64,000 nt of DNA from Ustilago trichophora (lineage: Eukaryota > Basidiomycota > Ustilaginomycetes > Ustilaginales > Ustilaginaceae). A model generated the notes under the pieces. It ran no database searches, was not told the DNA's origin, and saw nothing but the letters and a program-made list of their open reading frames with translations. Where the stretch lies: the NCBI GenBank assembly GCA_900323505.1, contig OOIN01000004.1, positions 1,674,001-1,738,000 on the forward strand. Reading direction: 5' to 3'. Each line of letters starts with the position of its first letter. Positions within the stretch are counted from its first letter, which is position 1. Positions 7,933 through 19,309 of this stretch are shown here, piece after piece. Both the position numbers and the translations under genes were made by a program.

Positions 7933-10409
7933 TTAAGCAAGGGTCTTGCGGCACTCCTCAGCAGCCTCAACCATGTTGGTGAGCTGGGCAGTGCACTCCT
8001 CCCAAGTACGGGTCTTGAGACCGCAGTCAGGGTTGACCCAGATCGAGTCCTTGGGGAGGACCTCGGCCATGGCCTTGATGCGGCCAACCATCTCGTCCTT
8101 GCTGGGGACACGAGGAGAGTGGATGTCAAAGACACCGGGGCCAATGTGCGAGGGGTAGCCGACCTTCTTGAAGGCACCGAGGAGGTGCTCACCAGACTTG
8201 GAGTGCTCGATCGAGATCATGTCGGCGTCAAGCTCGATGATCGACTTCATGATGAGCGAGAAGTCGGAGTAGCAGAAGTGCGAAGCAATGTTCATGGCGT
8301 CGGAGCAGCCCGAGGTCGAGAGACGGAAAGAGTCGACGGCCCATCGGAGGTAGCCGGCCCAGTCCTTCTGGCGGAGGGGAAGACCCTCACGAATGGCGGG
8401 CTCGTCGACCTGGACGGCGCGGACACCGGCCTTCTCGAGGTCGATGACCTCGTCGCGGAGGGCAAGAGCGATCTGCTTGGACTGGACCTCCTTGCTGATG
8501 TCGGCACGGGGGAACGACCAGTTGAGGATGGTGACGGGACCAGTGAGCATGCCCTTCATGGGCTTCTTGGTGAGGCTCTGGGCGTACGACGACCATCGGA
8601 CAGTCATGGGGGCAGGTCGGCTGACATCCGAGACAACGACGGGGGGTCGGACGTATCGCGAACCGAACGACTGAACCCAGGCGTTCTGGGTGAAGACGAA
8701 GCCGTCGAGGAGCTCACCGAAGTACTGGACCATGTCGTTACGCTCGGGCTCACCGTGGACGAGGACGTCAAGGTTGAGAGCTTCCTGCTTCTCAACGACC
8801 ATCTTGATCTCGTCCTCGAGGAACTTCTCGTACTCCTCCTTGGTGATCTCCGACTTGGTGAAGCGAGCACGGTACTGGCGAATCTCCTTGGTCTGGGGGA
8901 ACGAACCGATGGTGGTGGTGGGGAAGATGGGGAGGTTGAGGTGCTCCTTCTGAACCTCCTTGCGGACCGAGAAGGGCGACTTGCGAGCAAGGTCCTCGTC
9001 CTTGATGTTGGCAACGCGCTCACGGACAGCGGGGTCCGAGTTCTTCTCAAAGTCACGACGAGCCTTGATGCTCTTCTCGTTGGCGGCGAGAGCATCGGCG
9101 GCGGAGCTGGGGTCACGAAGAGCGGCAGCGAGGGTGGCAATTTCGGCGCACTTCTCGTTGGCGAACGAGAACCAGTCGAGAACCTCGGCACTGAGCTTCT
9201 TCTCGTTGGCAATGGTGATGGGAGTGTGGAGGAGCGACGAGGACGAAGCGATCTGGACACGGGCGGCGTCACCGCCGAGGGCCTCGACGGCCTTCTGGGC
9301 GGTCTTGAGGGCGGCGCTGAGGTCAGTCTTCCAGATGTTTCGGCCCGAGACGAGACCGAGCGAGACGACGTGCTTGGTGTTGGCGAAGGCCGAGAGGACC
9401 TCGTCGAGCTGCTCAGGGGCACGGTCGAGGTCGATGTGGAGACCAGCGACGGGGAGGGTCTTGACAATCTCGAGGTTGGACTCGAGCTTGTTGAAGTAGG
9501 TGGCGATCATGATCTTGACCGAAGGAGCAGCCTTGGCGATGGTCTCGTAGGCAGCCTTGAACTCGGCAGCGTACTGCTGAGCGCGGTCGAGGACGAGGAC
9601 GGGCTCGTCGATCTGGACCCACTCGGCACCGGCGTCGGCGAGCTTGGCGAGCATCTCACCGTAGACGGGGGCGAGCTTCTCGAGGAGCGAGACGGGGTCC
9701 AGCTCGGCGTTCTTGGCGTCCTTGCCAGGCTTACCGAGGGCAAGGAGGGTGACAGGACCGACAAGGACGGGACGGGCGTTGTAGCCGGCCTCCTTGGCCT
9801 CGACAAAGTCGTCGATGGGCTTGGTGTTGTTAATCTTGAACTCGGTGGCCTCGCTCAACTCAGGGACGAGGTAGTGGTAGTTGGAGTCGAACCACTTCTG
9901 CATCTCGGTGGCGGGGAGATCGACGCCGTTCTTCTGGTGGCCACGGGCCATGGCGAAGTAGGTGTCGAGGGCATCGAGACCCGACTTGGCATAGTTCTCG
10001 GGGATGAGGTTGAAGGTGTTGGAGGCGTCGAGTACGTGGTCGTAGAGCGAAAAGGTACCGGTGGGGACAACGTCAACACCAGCATCCTTGATGAACTTGT
10101 AAGTCTGGAGACGCTGCTCCTTGGCAACTTTGAGGAGCTCCTCCTGGGAGGTCTTGCCACCCCAGTAGGCCTCGAGGGCCTTCTTGACCTCACGCTGAGG
10201 GCCAATGCGGGGGTAACCGAGAACGGCGGAAGTACTGCGATGGTACGATGCAAGGAAAGGGAGGGGATGAGGTCAGCCGCTGGGAGACATAAAAAGAAGG
10301 GTGCAGAAGGGGAAAGAGGGCCCCCATCGCTGAGCTCTACATCAGTGCGACGACGAGGAGGCCGTCGTGCGCACAGTGCAGCAGGGCATGAATGAAATAC
10401 TTACGCCAT
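7933..10409 (-). CDS. MET6: Cobalamin-independent methionine synthase (Met6)
   Basis: Transfers the methyl group of 5-methyltetrahydropteroyltriglutamate to homocysteine, the last step of methionine synthesis, in the cytosol. The gene has two coding exons: ATGGC at 10405-10409, an intron of 170 bases (10235-10404, GTAAGT...CAG), and 10234-7933 ending in TAA. Joining gives MATSAVLGYPRIGP at the N-terminus, the usual Met6 start, and 768 residues, close to the 767 of yeast Met6. Both (beta-alpha)8 barrels are present. The zinc ligands of the C-terminal barrel are seen: His and Cys of SHFCYSDF (~654, 656), Glu of SIEHSKSG (~678) and Cys of NPDCGLKTR (~739). Codon use is strongly biased to C/G at third positions, as in highly expressed genes. 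It shares a long upstream region with the Rab GAP gene. Confidence 0.98.
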
Positions 10410-12217
10410 TTTGTATGTGTGAAGAGAGCGAGCGAAGCGCGGAAAGATGATGACAATGAGAAGAAAAAGCCTGGACTCAAGAGATCTAGACTAAGGGGAG
10501 GAGCTTCTTGTACGTGAAGACGAGAAAGAAGAAAGCAAGATGTTGCGACGAGACGCGATGAGAAATAAGTGATAGATGGAAGGGGGGGAGGATGACGATG
10601 GTGTGAGGGAGGGAGAAGGGAAGAAAGGTGGGCAAAGAAAAAGTGATGGGATCAAATAGGGAATCGGAAGGATGAGGGAGCGAGCCAGCGAGAGCTTTTG
10701 CACCTTACTGGAAGGGAGCAGTGTGTCGCGCTAGGGCCAGACGTTGCTACTGTACACTGCTGGCTCACGCAGTCTCTAGCAAGAAGAAAGTTGGCGTAGA
10801 CGTTAGGGCAATCTGCAGAGGACGACACTCGCCACCTGTCACATTTGAGTCGTCCTCTCCATTTTTCTTCTTCTTGCTCTTCTGAAAACGGCACTTGGCC
10901 CAAGCGAACAGTGAAAACTGAAAGAGTGGGCGGTGACCGAGTGTGTGAGGGAGTGCGCGTCGCATCCACGTTCATCCAATCGAACGAGCAGATTTTTTCT
11001 TCTTCTCTCCTCTCTTTCTCCCTCTCGCTCTCTCTTCTTCAGGTTTTTCAGGCATTTTGCCCGCTTTCGCCGGTTTGGTGCCTTTTTTTTTTTCTCCTCT
11101 TTTCTTCTTTTTCTTCTTCTTGTTGAGAGTCGGAAATGCTTTTTCTGGAAATCGTAGGCATCTCAGCAGAGGAATTCGAGTGTCGTCTGCCACTCCGTAA
11201 ACCTGCAGCCAGAAAGGCGTGCTATCGAGGAAGTTCAAAAAAGGGTTCATTTGGATTTTCTCAGCCTATCAGGTGCCAGATCAGCGACCGAGTCAGAATC
11301 CCCCAGCTTCTAGCTTGCTCTCCGCTCCTAGTGATGGTTTTCTGATCTTTTCAAACATTCTGGTTGGCTGAACCCTCATTGCAATGCCAACAATGAGATC
11401 GGCCAAGCGATACACACAGAGACTCCTGGAAGTAGTGGCGGTTCACGTATGATTCTTGCACTCACCTTACCACTCCTTCTTCTTCGCACGCTCGCACGCA
11501 CCACTTTTTCTTTTTTTTCTTTTTTTTCTTCTTTTTAGTCGTTGTCGAGACCTTCCAACCCTTTTCTTCTTTGCTCGCTCTGTGATGGAGGATGCTCACA
11601 TAGCGGAATCATGCCGAGCATCTTCCGTTGCCTGTTGTCAATCTAGCCCTTTCTCCGAAGGCTGTCAACGTGCCCAACTTGCAGCAACTCCACGCTCACC
11701 GTTCTCTTTCATCATCATCCTTCCCTCACGAAGCCTGCTACAATGTCTTATCTATTCATTGGTTCTCGCTGTTGCGGAATCTTATGACTCAAGTGGGCGA
11801 GCCTATGCGGCCTAAAGGTACAATTGCAAGTGTGTACAGATTGGACAAGAGCTTCGCAGAAGTGTGTGTAGAAAACAGTCGCCCGATCGCATCCAGTTCG
11901 CATCAATAGGAATCTTCCAATCCCAATCAAGAAAATTGGTAGGGTGTCAAAATATTCTGGATGTTAGCACTGGTATCTCAACATTTCACCAGGTTAACAT
12001 TTGTTAGATTTTATTTCCCAAGTCGCTGACACCAATATTGCGGATGTCTGTGCGTCTTTGAGCCTTGATTAGCCAGCTGCGTGTGAGCCTTTCCAGCTTC
12101 GCAGCCTCAATCCCATCCCTACGTGGACACTCCTGGCTCATACACATCACACCACGCTCTAGTTCGCATCGCATCCATAGTCCGACGTGTAAGGCTCAGA
12201 GCCAGTCGGCGCCCATC
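10410..12217. other. Long divergent intergenic region, MET6 / Rab GAP
   Basis: About 1.8 kb separate the two divergent starts. The MET6-proximal part (to ~10700) is purine-rich on the plus strand, that is pyrimidine-rich in the direction of MET6 transcription. Further pyrimidine-rich tracts lie at ~10995-11120 and ~11495-11570. Open frames here are short and overlap these tracts; I accept none as a gene. The last part (from ~12065) is open in frame with the Rab GAP and is probably its leader. Confidence 0.5.
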
Positions 12218-14581
12218 ATGTCTACGATCGCCCACTCGTTGCGCGACTATCGCTCGCCAACTCGCTCTCAGCTCTTCGCACACGCTTTCTCCCTACCAGC
12301 AGGAGAGTCGCCCATCGCAGATGCAGAGATCACCTCATCGGTCTTGTCTCTCTCTGCCGCCACCAAAGATGGTCTGCAGGAGGATCAGGTCTACGCCGGA
12401 CGATTGACGCTCACACAGTCTTTCCTATGCTTTGCAAGCCAAGGCGACCGTGGCCGCAGCTGCCGAATGAACCTGCCGCTGTGGTGCGTGCGCCGAGTCG
12501 AACGCCTCAACACCAAAGGAACCGTATTCGCGCTCAGCATTGTCGTATGGCACGGCATGAAGATCATTTTGCAGCTCAATGCGCTGCGCCCTACATGCGA
12601 GCATTTTTGTGCCGTCTTGCGCGACCAGCTTCGTGCCCAGCTCGGCAACATGAAACTCCTCAAGCCTTTCCTCGCTGGCTGCTACAGCGAGTTCCTCATC
12701 TCCGACGACCTTTCCGATCCAAAGGGCAAACGACCGACCACAGATGCCTCTCTCACACCCGCATCCGAAGCGGACGAATCTTCCAAATCCATGTCAGCCG
12801 ATGCATCGGGCGCAGCATCCGGAGCAGCCGAAGTGGATGCCCCTGTTGACAAGGAGCCTCCAAAATACCAGGCTGGACTGGGAGCAACTTTTGGTTTCCC
12901 CGGAGACGCACGCAAGTTGCGAGAGAAGAGCAAGCTCAAGCTCTGGAAAGACTACTTTATGGCTCACGGTCGCAACCTCACCTTACTCCGATACCCACAA
13001 TTCCTTCGTCTTGTCCAAGTCGGCTTGCCAAATCGACTTCGTGGAGAGATTTGGGAGCTCACAAGCGGATCCATCTACAACCGCTTTGCGCATGCGGGCG
13101 AGTATCACGCCATCCTCAAACGATATGAAGGCATTACCAGCACCAGCACCGAGGAAATCGAGAAGGATCTCAACCGCAGTCTACCGGAGTACCCAGCCTA
13201 TCAGACACCGGAAGGAATCGAAACGCTGCGTCGAGTCCTCGTCGCTTATAGCTGGAAGAACCCAGAGCTTGGCTACTGTCAGGCGATGAACATTGTGGTC
13301 GCTGCCATCTTGATCTACATGAGCGAGGAGCAGTGCTTCTGGTTGCTCGATACACTGTGCGAGAGGCTACTGCCCGGCTACTACACACAGTCCATGTCTG
13401 GCACGTTGCTCGACCAAAAGGTGTTTGAGAACCTTGTTCAGCGTACACTGCCCATGATCCACGAGCACTTTGTCAAGACCGACATCCAGCTGAGTGTCGC
13501 TTCGCTGCCTTGGTTTTTGTCGCTGTACGTCAACTCGATGCCCATGATTTTTGCTTTCCGCATTGTGGATTGCTTCATGGCCATGGGACCCAAGGTCCTC
13601 TTCCAGGTGGGACTTGCCATCCTCAAGATCAACGGTGAGGAGCTTTTGCAGGTCACCGACGACGGCGCCTTCATCAGCCTGATCAAGGGCTATTTCCGAT
13701 CTTTGGGAGACAGTGCGCATCCCAACAGCACCAATCCTCGTCATCGCCAGATCACCAATTTCCAGGAGCTACTCGTGGTCGCATTCCGCGAGTTTGGCAT
13801 CATCACGGACGAAACGATTGCCAGCGAGCGTCGCCGATTCCGACAAGAAATTGTGCAGGAGATTGAGCTGTTTGCCAAGCGCAGCGCTATTCGCAATCTC
13901 AAGAATCACGGCCGATTCTCCAAGGATCAGATTGGACTCATCTATGACCAGGTAGTCGAATCCATCTACCGAGCCAGACATGCACCCGGTGCGATCGCAG
14001 AAGCCAAAGCGAATCCAAACGCTGGTATCGTGGCCAACGATCCCAAGGAGGTGATGGAAAAGGCGCTGGCACGTGAGTTGAACAAGGAGACCAATGAGGA
14101 AACGCTCAATGACTACAAGGAGATGCGGATCGATCTCAAAACGTTCCGACTTTTCCTGGGCGAGGTGGCGACGTGGGCGCGAGACGAATACGTGGTATCG
14201 AACGGCTTTCAGGAGCGGGTGGAGCGACGCGTACCAGAGCACGAAACCGTGGCTCGGCTCTTCCGATTCTGGGACAAGGAGAAGCGCGGCACGCTCTCGT
14301 TGCAAGACATGGTGACCGGACTGGATGGCATCATGTTCAACCAGGACGATGTTATGGCCAACATTCAGTGGTTCTTTGAGCTACACTCGGATGGACGACC
14401 ATCGCTGACCAAGGAAGAGGTGCTGCGTCTGAGCGAGTCGCTGCTCTTTTTCTTCCGCAACGAGCCCAACGACGGCTACTTGGGTGCAGTGTCTCAGTTG
14501 ATTGCCCAAGCGTTTGAGCACGGTGGAGAAGGCAGCTACGAGAACAAGGCGTCGGCTGGCGCGCCGGCGGCTTCGACGTGA
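12218..14581 (+). CDS. GRAM-TBC-EF-hand Rab GAP, Gyp2/Mdr1 type
   Basis: Predicted GTPase-activating protein for Rab/Ypt GTPases, related to yeast Gyp2 (Mdr1) and human TBC1D8/TBC1D9. From the ATG at 12218 it has 787 residues; 51 more codons upstream are open but unlike the family. Residues ~57-125 form a GRAM domain. The TBC domain follows at ~265-485, with both catalytic fingers intact: the arginine finger IEKDLNR (~313-319) and the glutamine finger GYCQAMN (~352-358). Near ~680-710 is an EF-hand-like helix-loop-helix (FWDKEKRGTLSLQDM), as in TBC1D9-type proteins. No membrane helix is present; recruitment would be through GRAM lipid or protein contacts. It is intronless and followed by a T-run. 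Confidence 0.93.
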   Translation: MSTIAHSLRDYRSPTRSQLFAHAFSLPAGESPIADAEITSSVLSLSAATKDGLQEDQVYAGRLTLTQSFLCFASQGDRGRSCRMNLPLWCVRRVERLNTKGTVFALSIVVWHGMKIILQLNALRPTCEHFCAVLRDQLRAQLGNMKLLKPFLAGCYSEFLISDDLSDPKGKRPTTDASLTPASEADESSKSMSADASGAASGAAEVDAPVDKEPPKYQAGLGATFGFPGDARKLREKSKLKLWKDYFMAHGRNLTLLRYPQFLRLVQVGLPNRLRGEIWELTSGSIYNRFAHAGEYHAILKRYEGITSTSTEEIEKDLNRSLPEYPAYQTPEGIETLRRVLVAYSWKNPELGYCQAMNIVVAAILIYMSEEQCFWLLDTLCERLLPGYYTQSMSGTLLDQKVFENLVQRTLPMIHEHFVKTDIQLSVASLPWFLSLYVNSMPMIFAFRIVDCFMAMGPKVLFQVGLAILKINGEELLQVTDDGAFISLIKGYFRSLGDSAHPNSTNPRHRQITNFQELLVVAFREFGIITDETIASERRRFRQEIVQEIELFAKRSAIRNLKNHGRFSKDQIGLIYDQVVESIYRARHAPGAIAEAKANPNAGIVANDPKEVMEKALARELNKETNEETLNDYKEMRIDLKTFRLFLGEVATWARDEYVVSNGFQERVERRVPEHETVARLFRFWDKEKRGTLSLQDMVTGLDGIMFNQDDVMANIQWFFELHSDGRPSLTKEEVLRLSESLLFFFRNEPNDGYLGAVSQLIAQAFEHGGEGSYENKASAGAPAAST

Positions 14582-15048
14582 GGAGCAGGCTTTTCGGTTT
14601 GGTTTTTTTTTTTTTTTCCTCTTTGGGTCCCTTTGCATTCGTATCCGCACTCTTGTCCATTCATTCGCACTGCATATTTGCATGACCAATCCTCTTGACA
14701 AGCCTAACTTGCATCACCGTTGATTGATATGACTGCCTGTCTGTGGTTGACCAAGCAGTAAATGTGGGTTGTGAGTAAAAATCACGATGATGACGAAGTG
14801 TTACTTTTGGTTGCCTTTGGTTCAGCTGAAGTGAACGGGACGTTTTAGCCCGTTGAGCCGAAGCCAAGTTCCATGGAGAGACGAAGCAGCAAGGGGACAA
14901 TGGCCGACCGACCGAAAGAATTGTGAGAGCGCGTACGTACGCCACGATGGAATTGAAATAGCCAAGGGTCAGGATGAATACAGACGACTAGACGCACAAA
15001 TTGAATACAAGCGACGCGATTCAAGGCCAATTGAGTTGGGTTGGCTGC

Positions 15049-15074
15049 GTGTGTGTGTGTGTGTGTGCGTGTGT
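15049..15074. repeat. GT microsatellite, one interruption
   Basis: GT dinucleotides from 15049 with a single C substitution near 15068. Confidence 0.9.
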
Positions 15075-15155
15075 TGCAATTGACAGCGCACGCACCTCCA
15101 AACTTCCTGAAACCAACGCAGCATCTTTTTTTGACGTTTTTTGGTTTTTTACCCG

Positions 15156-15181
15156 TGTACAGTACTGTACTGTACAGTACA
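15156..15181. repeat. GTACTG/GTACAG palindromic cluster 1
   Basis: Mixed GTACAG and GTACTG units over 26 bases. GTAC is itself palindromic, so each junction can form a hairpin. It lies ~0.9 kb upstream of the calcineurin A start. Confidence 0.9.
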
Positions 15182-15223
15182 AGGTGCAGCGCGCCAAATC
15201 GCAAGGGCAGACCCACACGCAAG

Positions 15224-15254
15224 TTGTACAGTACAGTACTGTACAGTACTGTAC
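15224..15254. repeat. GTACTG/GTACAG palindromic cluster 2
   Basis: A second 31-base cluster of the same units, 42 bases after cluster 1. The two together form a pair of self-complementary blocks with a GC-rich spacer. Confidence 0.9.
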
Positions 15255-15423
15255 ACCGAACACAGAAGCACCAGCCACTCAGAGAAAGAGCACAAACCAC
15301 ACGAACGCTGCCAACTCTCTCGCTCTCTCTCTCAGAGATTGGGCCACGCTTAGCTGTCCAAGCCCAACTGAGTCGTGCATCTCTCTTGCTCCAGTTTCTT
15401 CGCATAGACGCCTTTCTCTCCCT

Positions 15424-15447
15424 CCCTCTCTCTCTCTCACACACACA
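15424..15447. repeat. Compound (TC)n(AC)n tract
   Basis: A TC run passing directly into an AC run, in the probable leader of calcineurin A. The same TC-to-AC arrangement precedes two other plus-strand genes of this window. Confidence 0.9.
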
Positions 15448-16084
15448 CTCACTATCTCTTTGCCTTTGTCGTCGCACCACCAAGCCTCTTCCACTTCTCC
15501 AGTCGAATTTATCAACGGAGGCGCAAGACACTCACCGACCTTCGTAGCTCGATCAATCGCCGTCGTCTTACCTCAGATCAGAAAGGAGCTTTGACCGTTC
15601 TTCCTATATCAATTCTCCTAGACGTGCCGAGATCCCCTTGCCAACTACTTTTTGGTGATCGTGCTACCCATACGGCCCATCATCCGAGTAGCTCTTCTAT
15701 TCCTGCTCTCGCTGTTCCTATACTAGGTACGTTAGCAACACCTCGCTCTGGACAGCAAGATTGGCTGCCCAGCTGTATGCTCTCGCCAGTCCTACCTCAA
15801 CCTGGCACAGCTGCTGACCTGAACACCCTGCGTCTCTTCTGCTCTACCCGCGTACACGCTTCTTCATTGGCCTGCTCTCTCTAATCTTGCTCGCCAAACC
15901 TCAACTTTACTGGCGACCTCTATCCCACATTGCATTGCTCGGAACTGCCGACCTCGTGAGCAGATCCAATTCGGACAAACGCACCTTGCTTTCGGGTACT
16001 GCCATCCAGCAGCAGCTCGCCCTTCCGCTACTCCGATCTCCTCCCCTGAGCGCCAGACACGCTCCAGATTCACAGTGGCACGTC

Positions 16085-17974
16085 ATGGCCTCTGCTGACA
16101 AAGTCGAGCGCCAGCAAAGGCTCGTCAAGGCTATTGGCCAGATCACCAACAAGCCTGCGCCTCCCGAGATTGATTTCACCATTCACACCACCGACGACGG
16201 AACCCAAGTTAGCACACAGGAACGTGTCATCAAGGATGTCCAAGCACCAGCATTCCAGAAGCCCACCGACGAGCAGTTCTTCAGCGCAAAGGATCCTTCC
16301 AAGCCCGACATTGCTTTCCTCAAGAACCACTTTTACCGCGAGGGTCGTCTCACCGATGACCAGGCCCGCTTCATTCTCACAAGAGCCACCGAGATCCTCC
16401 GGCAAGAACCCAACTTGCTTGAAGTCGATGCTCCCATCACCGTCTGCGGTGACATTCACGGACAGTACTATGATCTCATGAAGCTCTTTGAAGTGGGTGG
16501 CAACCCCGCCGACACTCGTTACCTATTCCTTGGTGACTACGTCGATCGAGGTTACTTTTCCATCGAGTGCGTTCTCTACCTCTGGGCACTCAAGATCTGG
16601 TACCCCGACACTCTCTTCCTCCTCCGCGGTAACCACGAGTGTCGTCATTTGACCGACTACTTCACCTTCAAGCTCGAATGCAAGCACAAGTACTCAGAGG
16701 AGATTTACGACCTCTGCATGGAGTCGTTCTGCACTCTTCCGCTCGCTGCCGTCATGAACAAGCAGTTCCTCTGCATTCACGGTGGCCTTTCTCCAGAACT
16801 CCAGACCCTCGACGACCTTCGAAACATTGACCGCTTCCGCGAGCCCCCTACCCACGGCATCATGTGCGACATCCTCTGGGCCGACCCGCTTGAAGACTTT
16901 GGGTCCGAAAAGACCAACGAGAGCTTCGTCCACAATCACGTTCGAGGTTGCTCTTACTTCTTCACCTACAATGCCGCCTGTCAGTTCCTCGAGCGTAATC
17001 AGCTTCTGTCCATCATTCGAGCGCACGAGGCTCAGGATGCCGGATACCGAATGTACCGCAAGACCAAGACCACCGGCTTTCCTTCAGTCATGACCATCTT
17101 TTCGGCACCCAACTACCTCGACGTCTACAACAACAAGGCCGCTGTCCTCAAGTACGAGAACAACGTCATGAACATTCGACAATTCAACTGCACACCGCAT
17201 CCCTACTGGCTTCCTAACTTTATGGACGTATTCACCTGGAGTCTCCCCTTTGTCGGTGAAAAGATCACCGACATGCTTATTGCCATTCTCAACGTCTGCA
17301 GCAAAGAGGAACTCGAAGAGGAGGAAGAGGAGGACGAGATCCCCACCACGCCCACCTCGTCAGCGGAAGAGGAGACCGCCGAGCGCCGAACCATCATCAA
17401 GAACAAGATTCTAGCTGTCGGCAGGATGTCTCGTGTCTTTGCGCTCTTGCGAGAGGAGGCCGAGCGTGTTTCAGAGCTCAAGTCTTCACAAACCAGCGCC
17501 AAATTGCCATACGGTACCCTCGTGCTCGGCTCCGAGGGGATCAAAGACTCGATTGTCAACTTCGACGATGCTCGCAAGGTGGATATCGAGAACGAACGTC
17601 TGCCTCCCGATCTCATCGATGCCGACGAGGCTGGCCCGGCTTCGCCTGCCGATGGAGCACGTGTCTCGTCGCCCGCTTTCGAGGAGATGACTTCGCCCGG
17701 CAGCCCAGCATCGCCTGCGACACCCAGCTCGCCAATTGCCGGTGGTCACCGCCGCGGCCACTCGAGGACGAGCAGTCTTGGCACTACCATGTCGAGTCCC
17801 TCGAACCGTCGTCGTTCGTTAGAGTCGACGGTCAGCATGATTCGCGAGGCACTCGAAGGCACCGATGCAGCCGACGACAAGCATCTCGAAAAGCTTGCCA
17901 ACGACATCACTTCGCCCGTCTCGCCAAAGAGCGTCGACTCGCCAGCGCAGGCTCGCACTTTTGCCAACAAATGA
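16085..17974 (+). CDS. Calcineurin A, catalytic subunit of protein phosphatase 2B
   Basis: Ca2+/calmodulin-activated Ser/Thr phosphatase; with calcineurin B it dephosphorylates Crz1-type factors and controls stress response, mating and virulence in fungi. The start [11 protein letters not shown] fits the family; the product has 629 residues without introns. The metallophosphatase motifs are complete: GDIHGQ (~122), GDYVDRG (~150-156), RGNHE (181-185), and [11 protein letters not shown] further on. Then come the calcineurin-B-binding helix (after [13 protein letters not shown]), an acidic stretch of Glu residues, the calmodulin-binding helix (~433-460, around [14 protein letters not shown]) and the autoinhibitory motif ERLPPDLID (~503). 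The C-terminal ~110 residues are Ser/Pro-rich with many SP sites, suggesting phosphoregulation. Confidence 0.98.
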   Translation: MASADKVERQQRLVKAIGQITNKPAPPEIDFTIHTTDDGTQVSTQERVIKDVQAPAFQKPTDEQFFSAKDPSKPDIAFLKNHFYREGRLTDDQARFILTRATEILRQEPNLLEVDAPITVCGDIHGQYYDLMKLFEVGGNPADTRYLFLGDYVDRGYFSIECVLYLWALKIWYPDTLFLLRGNHECRHLTDYFTFKLECKHKYSEEIYDLCMESFCTLPLAAVMNKQFLCIHGGLSPELQTLDDLRNIDRFREPPTHGIMCDILWADPLEDFGSEKTNESFVHNHVRGCSYFFTYNAACQFLERNQLLSIIRAHEAQDAGYRMYRKTKTTGFPSVMTIFSAPNYLDVYNNKAAVLKYENNVMNIRQFNCTPHPYWLPNFMDVFTWSLPFVGEKITDMLIAILNVCSKEELEEEEEEDEIPTTPTSSAEEETAERRTIIKNKILAVGRMSRVFALLREEAERVSELKSSQTSAKLPYGTLVLGSEGIKDSIVNFDDARKVDIENERLPPDLIDADEAGPASPADGARVSSPAFEEMTSPGSPASPATPSSPIAGGHRRGHSRTSSLGTTMSSPSNRRRSLESTVSMIREALEGTDAADDKHLEKLANDITSPVSPKSVDSPAQARTFANK

Positions 17975-18317
17975 GTGGTGAGGCAACTCCACTCAAAACC
18001 CTCTTCACTTGAATTCTCTCCTTTGTTCAGATTCCCGATTGCATTCGCTCCTTGTTCCGCGTCCAAATCACTGCATACTTTATACATCGACCCTTCGGTT
18101 ATTGGGCCTGGTCACACGAAGCGTTGAACAGATGAGCGGTGTGACACAAACACTTGCGATTACCCTTGAAAAGTCTGGATCTTGGTGAATATGGTATTGG
18201 CCGCGTTACGGGTGAGTGAGAAAAGAGAGGCGGTGACATGGCAAAGTTCTGAGAGGATGTAGACCAACAGCGTGACATGTGCTATTTGCATGGGGATCTG
18301 AAGTGAAGAGTGTATCT
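17975..18317. other. Convergent 3' intergenic region
   Basis: 343 bases between the stops of calcineurin A and the small proline-rich gene. I see nothing in it beyond two 3' untranslated regions. Confidence 0.5.
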
Positions 18318-19002
18318 TCAGCGCAAGCCTCGGTCTCGCTGGTCAAAGTACTGAAGCAGAAATGCAGCCGATGCAAGAAATCGAGCTCAATGTCAGTTTC
18401 GTGAAGCACATGCTATCCGTGTTTTCGGCCTTTTCCAGTTCTGGGTCTGGAATCCTGTCACTCACCTCGTCAAGAAGCTCAAAGAAAGCCTCCTTATCCT
18501 GTCTTGTGAAGCGGGAGAATTCAATATGACCAGCTCCTTGACTTGTTGGATACGCATGCTGAGATGCCACTGGAGGGTAGGGTGGAGGCGGATGACTTGT
18601 CCCATCCTCGTTCTGCATTCGTGGTGGCAAAGCTGGCGCAGGTGCCGCCGAAGTGGTGCCCAGTCCCGAGTGTCTTGAAGGCGGCGGAGGAGGCCTACCC
18701 TTATTGAGCGCCGAGGACGGTGGTGCAGGAGGAACACGACTTCGCTCTGGGACCACTGTAGAAGCATGCCCCGCCCCAGCCCCGGCCCCGGCCCCAGCTG
18801 CGTACGCTCTTGACTCGACATCTCGGTTCCACTGCGGATTCTGCCCTTTGAGCATGTTCATTCGATCCTGTAGCCCAACCTTTCCGGTGCTAGAGGAGCC
18901 GCCAGCGTTGGCTTCGCGCTGTTGGCGAAATTTGTGCTTAGCATCTTCGCCAAAGTCGTCAAGCTTCTTGTTAAAGTCCTTACGCCAGTCGTCCCAGGGC
19001 AT
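18318..19002 (-). CDS. Small proline-rich protein with 10-codon last exon
   Basis: Two coding exons are proposed: 19002-18466 and 18350-18318, separated by a 115-base GTGAGT...CAG intron (18351-18465). Splicing changes the end from a random run-on to FELLDEYFDQRDRGLR and stops at TGA; the LLDEYF ending after FSRFTRQDKEAFF is a pattern I associate with fungal cytoskeleton or SH3-type adaptor proteins. The product has 189 residues: an N-terminal charged helix beginning MPWDDWRKDFNKKLDDF, an Ala-Gly repeat (~residues 68-77), polyproline stretches (GRPPPPPSR, HPPPPYPPV) able to bind SH3 or WW domains, and the conserved C-terminal helix. No SH3 domain is present in this copy. The function is unknown; an actin-patch or endocytic role is a guess. 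Confidence 0.72.
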
Positions 19003-19309
19003 GGTGTTGTGGCGGGGTTGTTTCTTAGCTCGATGATATCAAGTGTCGTTAGAGATTGGCCGGCTGAAGAAGCGTGGTGAGCTCGTGTGTTTGACTGTCG
19101 ATGTGGAAAAAGTCAAAGAGCGTCGTTGACTTTCCAACTACGATAATAGGGTGCGTGTCCGCGCCGTCTCTGCCAAGAATCACCGCCCATTCGAGGGGCA
19201 GAGGGGCAGTGCTCCGTGCGTGCCATAAGTGGAGGCGAAGTACTGTTCTTTTTCGACTTACACAACTCAGCTGTTCATGAATACTATTCCTTCTCAGCCT
19301 CATAAGCGC

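Larger units (their letters stand above)
14582..16084. other. Intergenic and leader region upstream of calcineurin A
   Basis: About 1.5 kb without a credible gene. It holds a GT run, two GTACTG palindromic clusters and a compound CT/CA tract. From 15887 the frame is open into calcineurin A (66 extra codons), but this segment does not resemble calcineurin N-termini and is more likely 5' UTR. Confidence 0.6.

Noticed and set aside
7876..10395. 839-codon open frame on the plus strand opposite MET6
   Set aside because: It is an antisense shadow caused by strong C/G third-position bias of MET6; its translation is Val/Leu/Gly/Asp-rich without domains.
14845..15594. Overlapping ORFs of 168-228 codons on both strands
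   Set aside because: They owe their openness to GT, GTACTG and TC/AC repeats, and translate into VCVCVC, YCTVLY and SLSLSL runs.
15887..16084. 66-codon N-terminal extension of calcineurin A
   Set aside because: It contains no calcineurin-like sequence, and [11 protein letters not shown] at 16085 is a normal family start.
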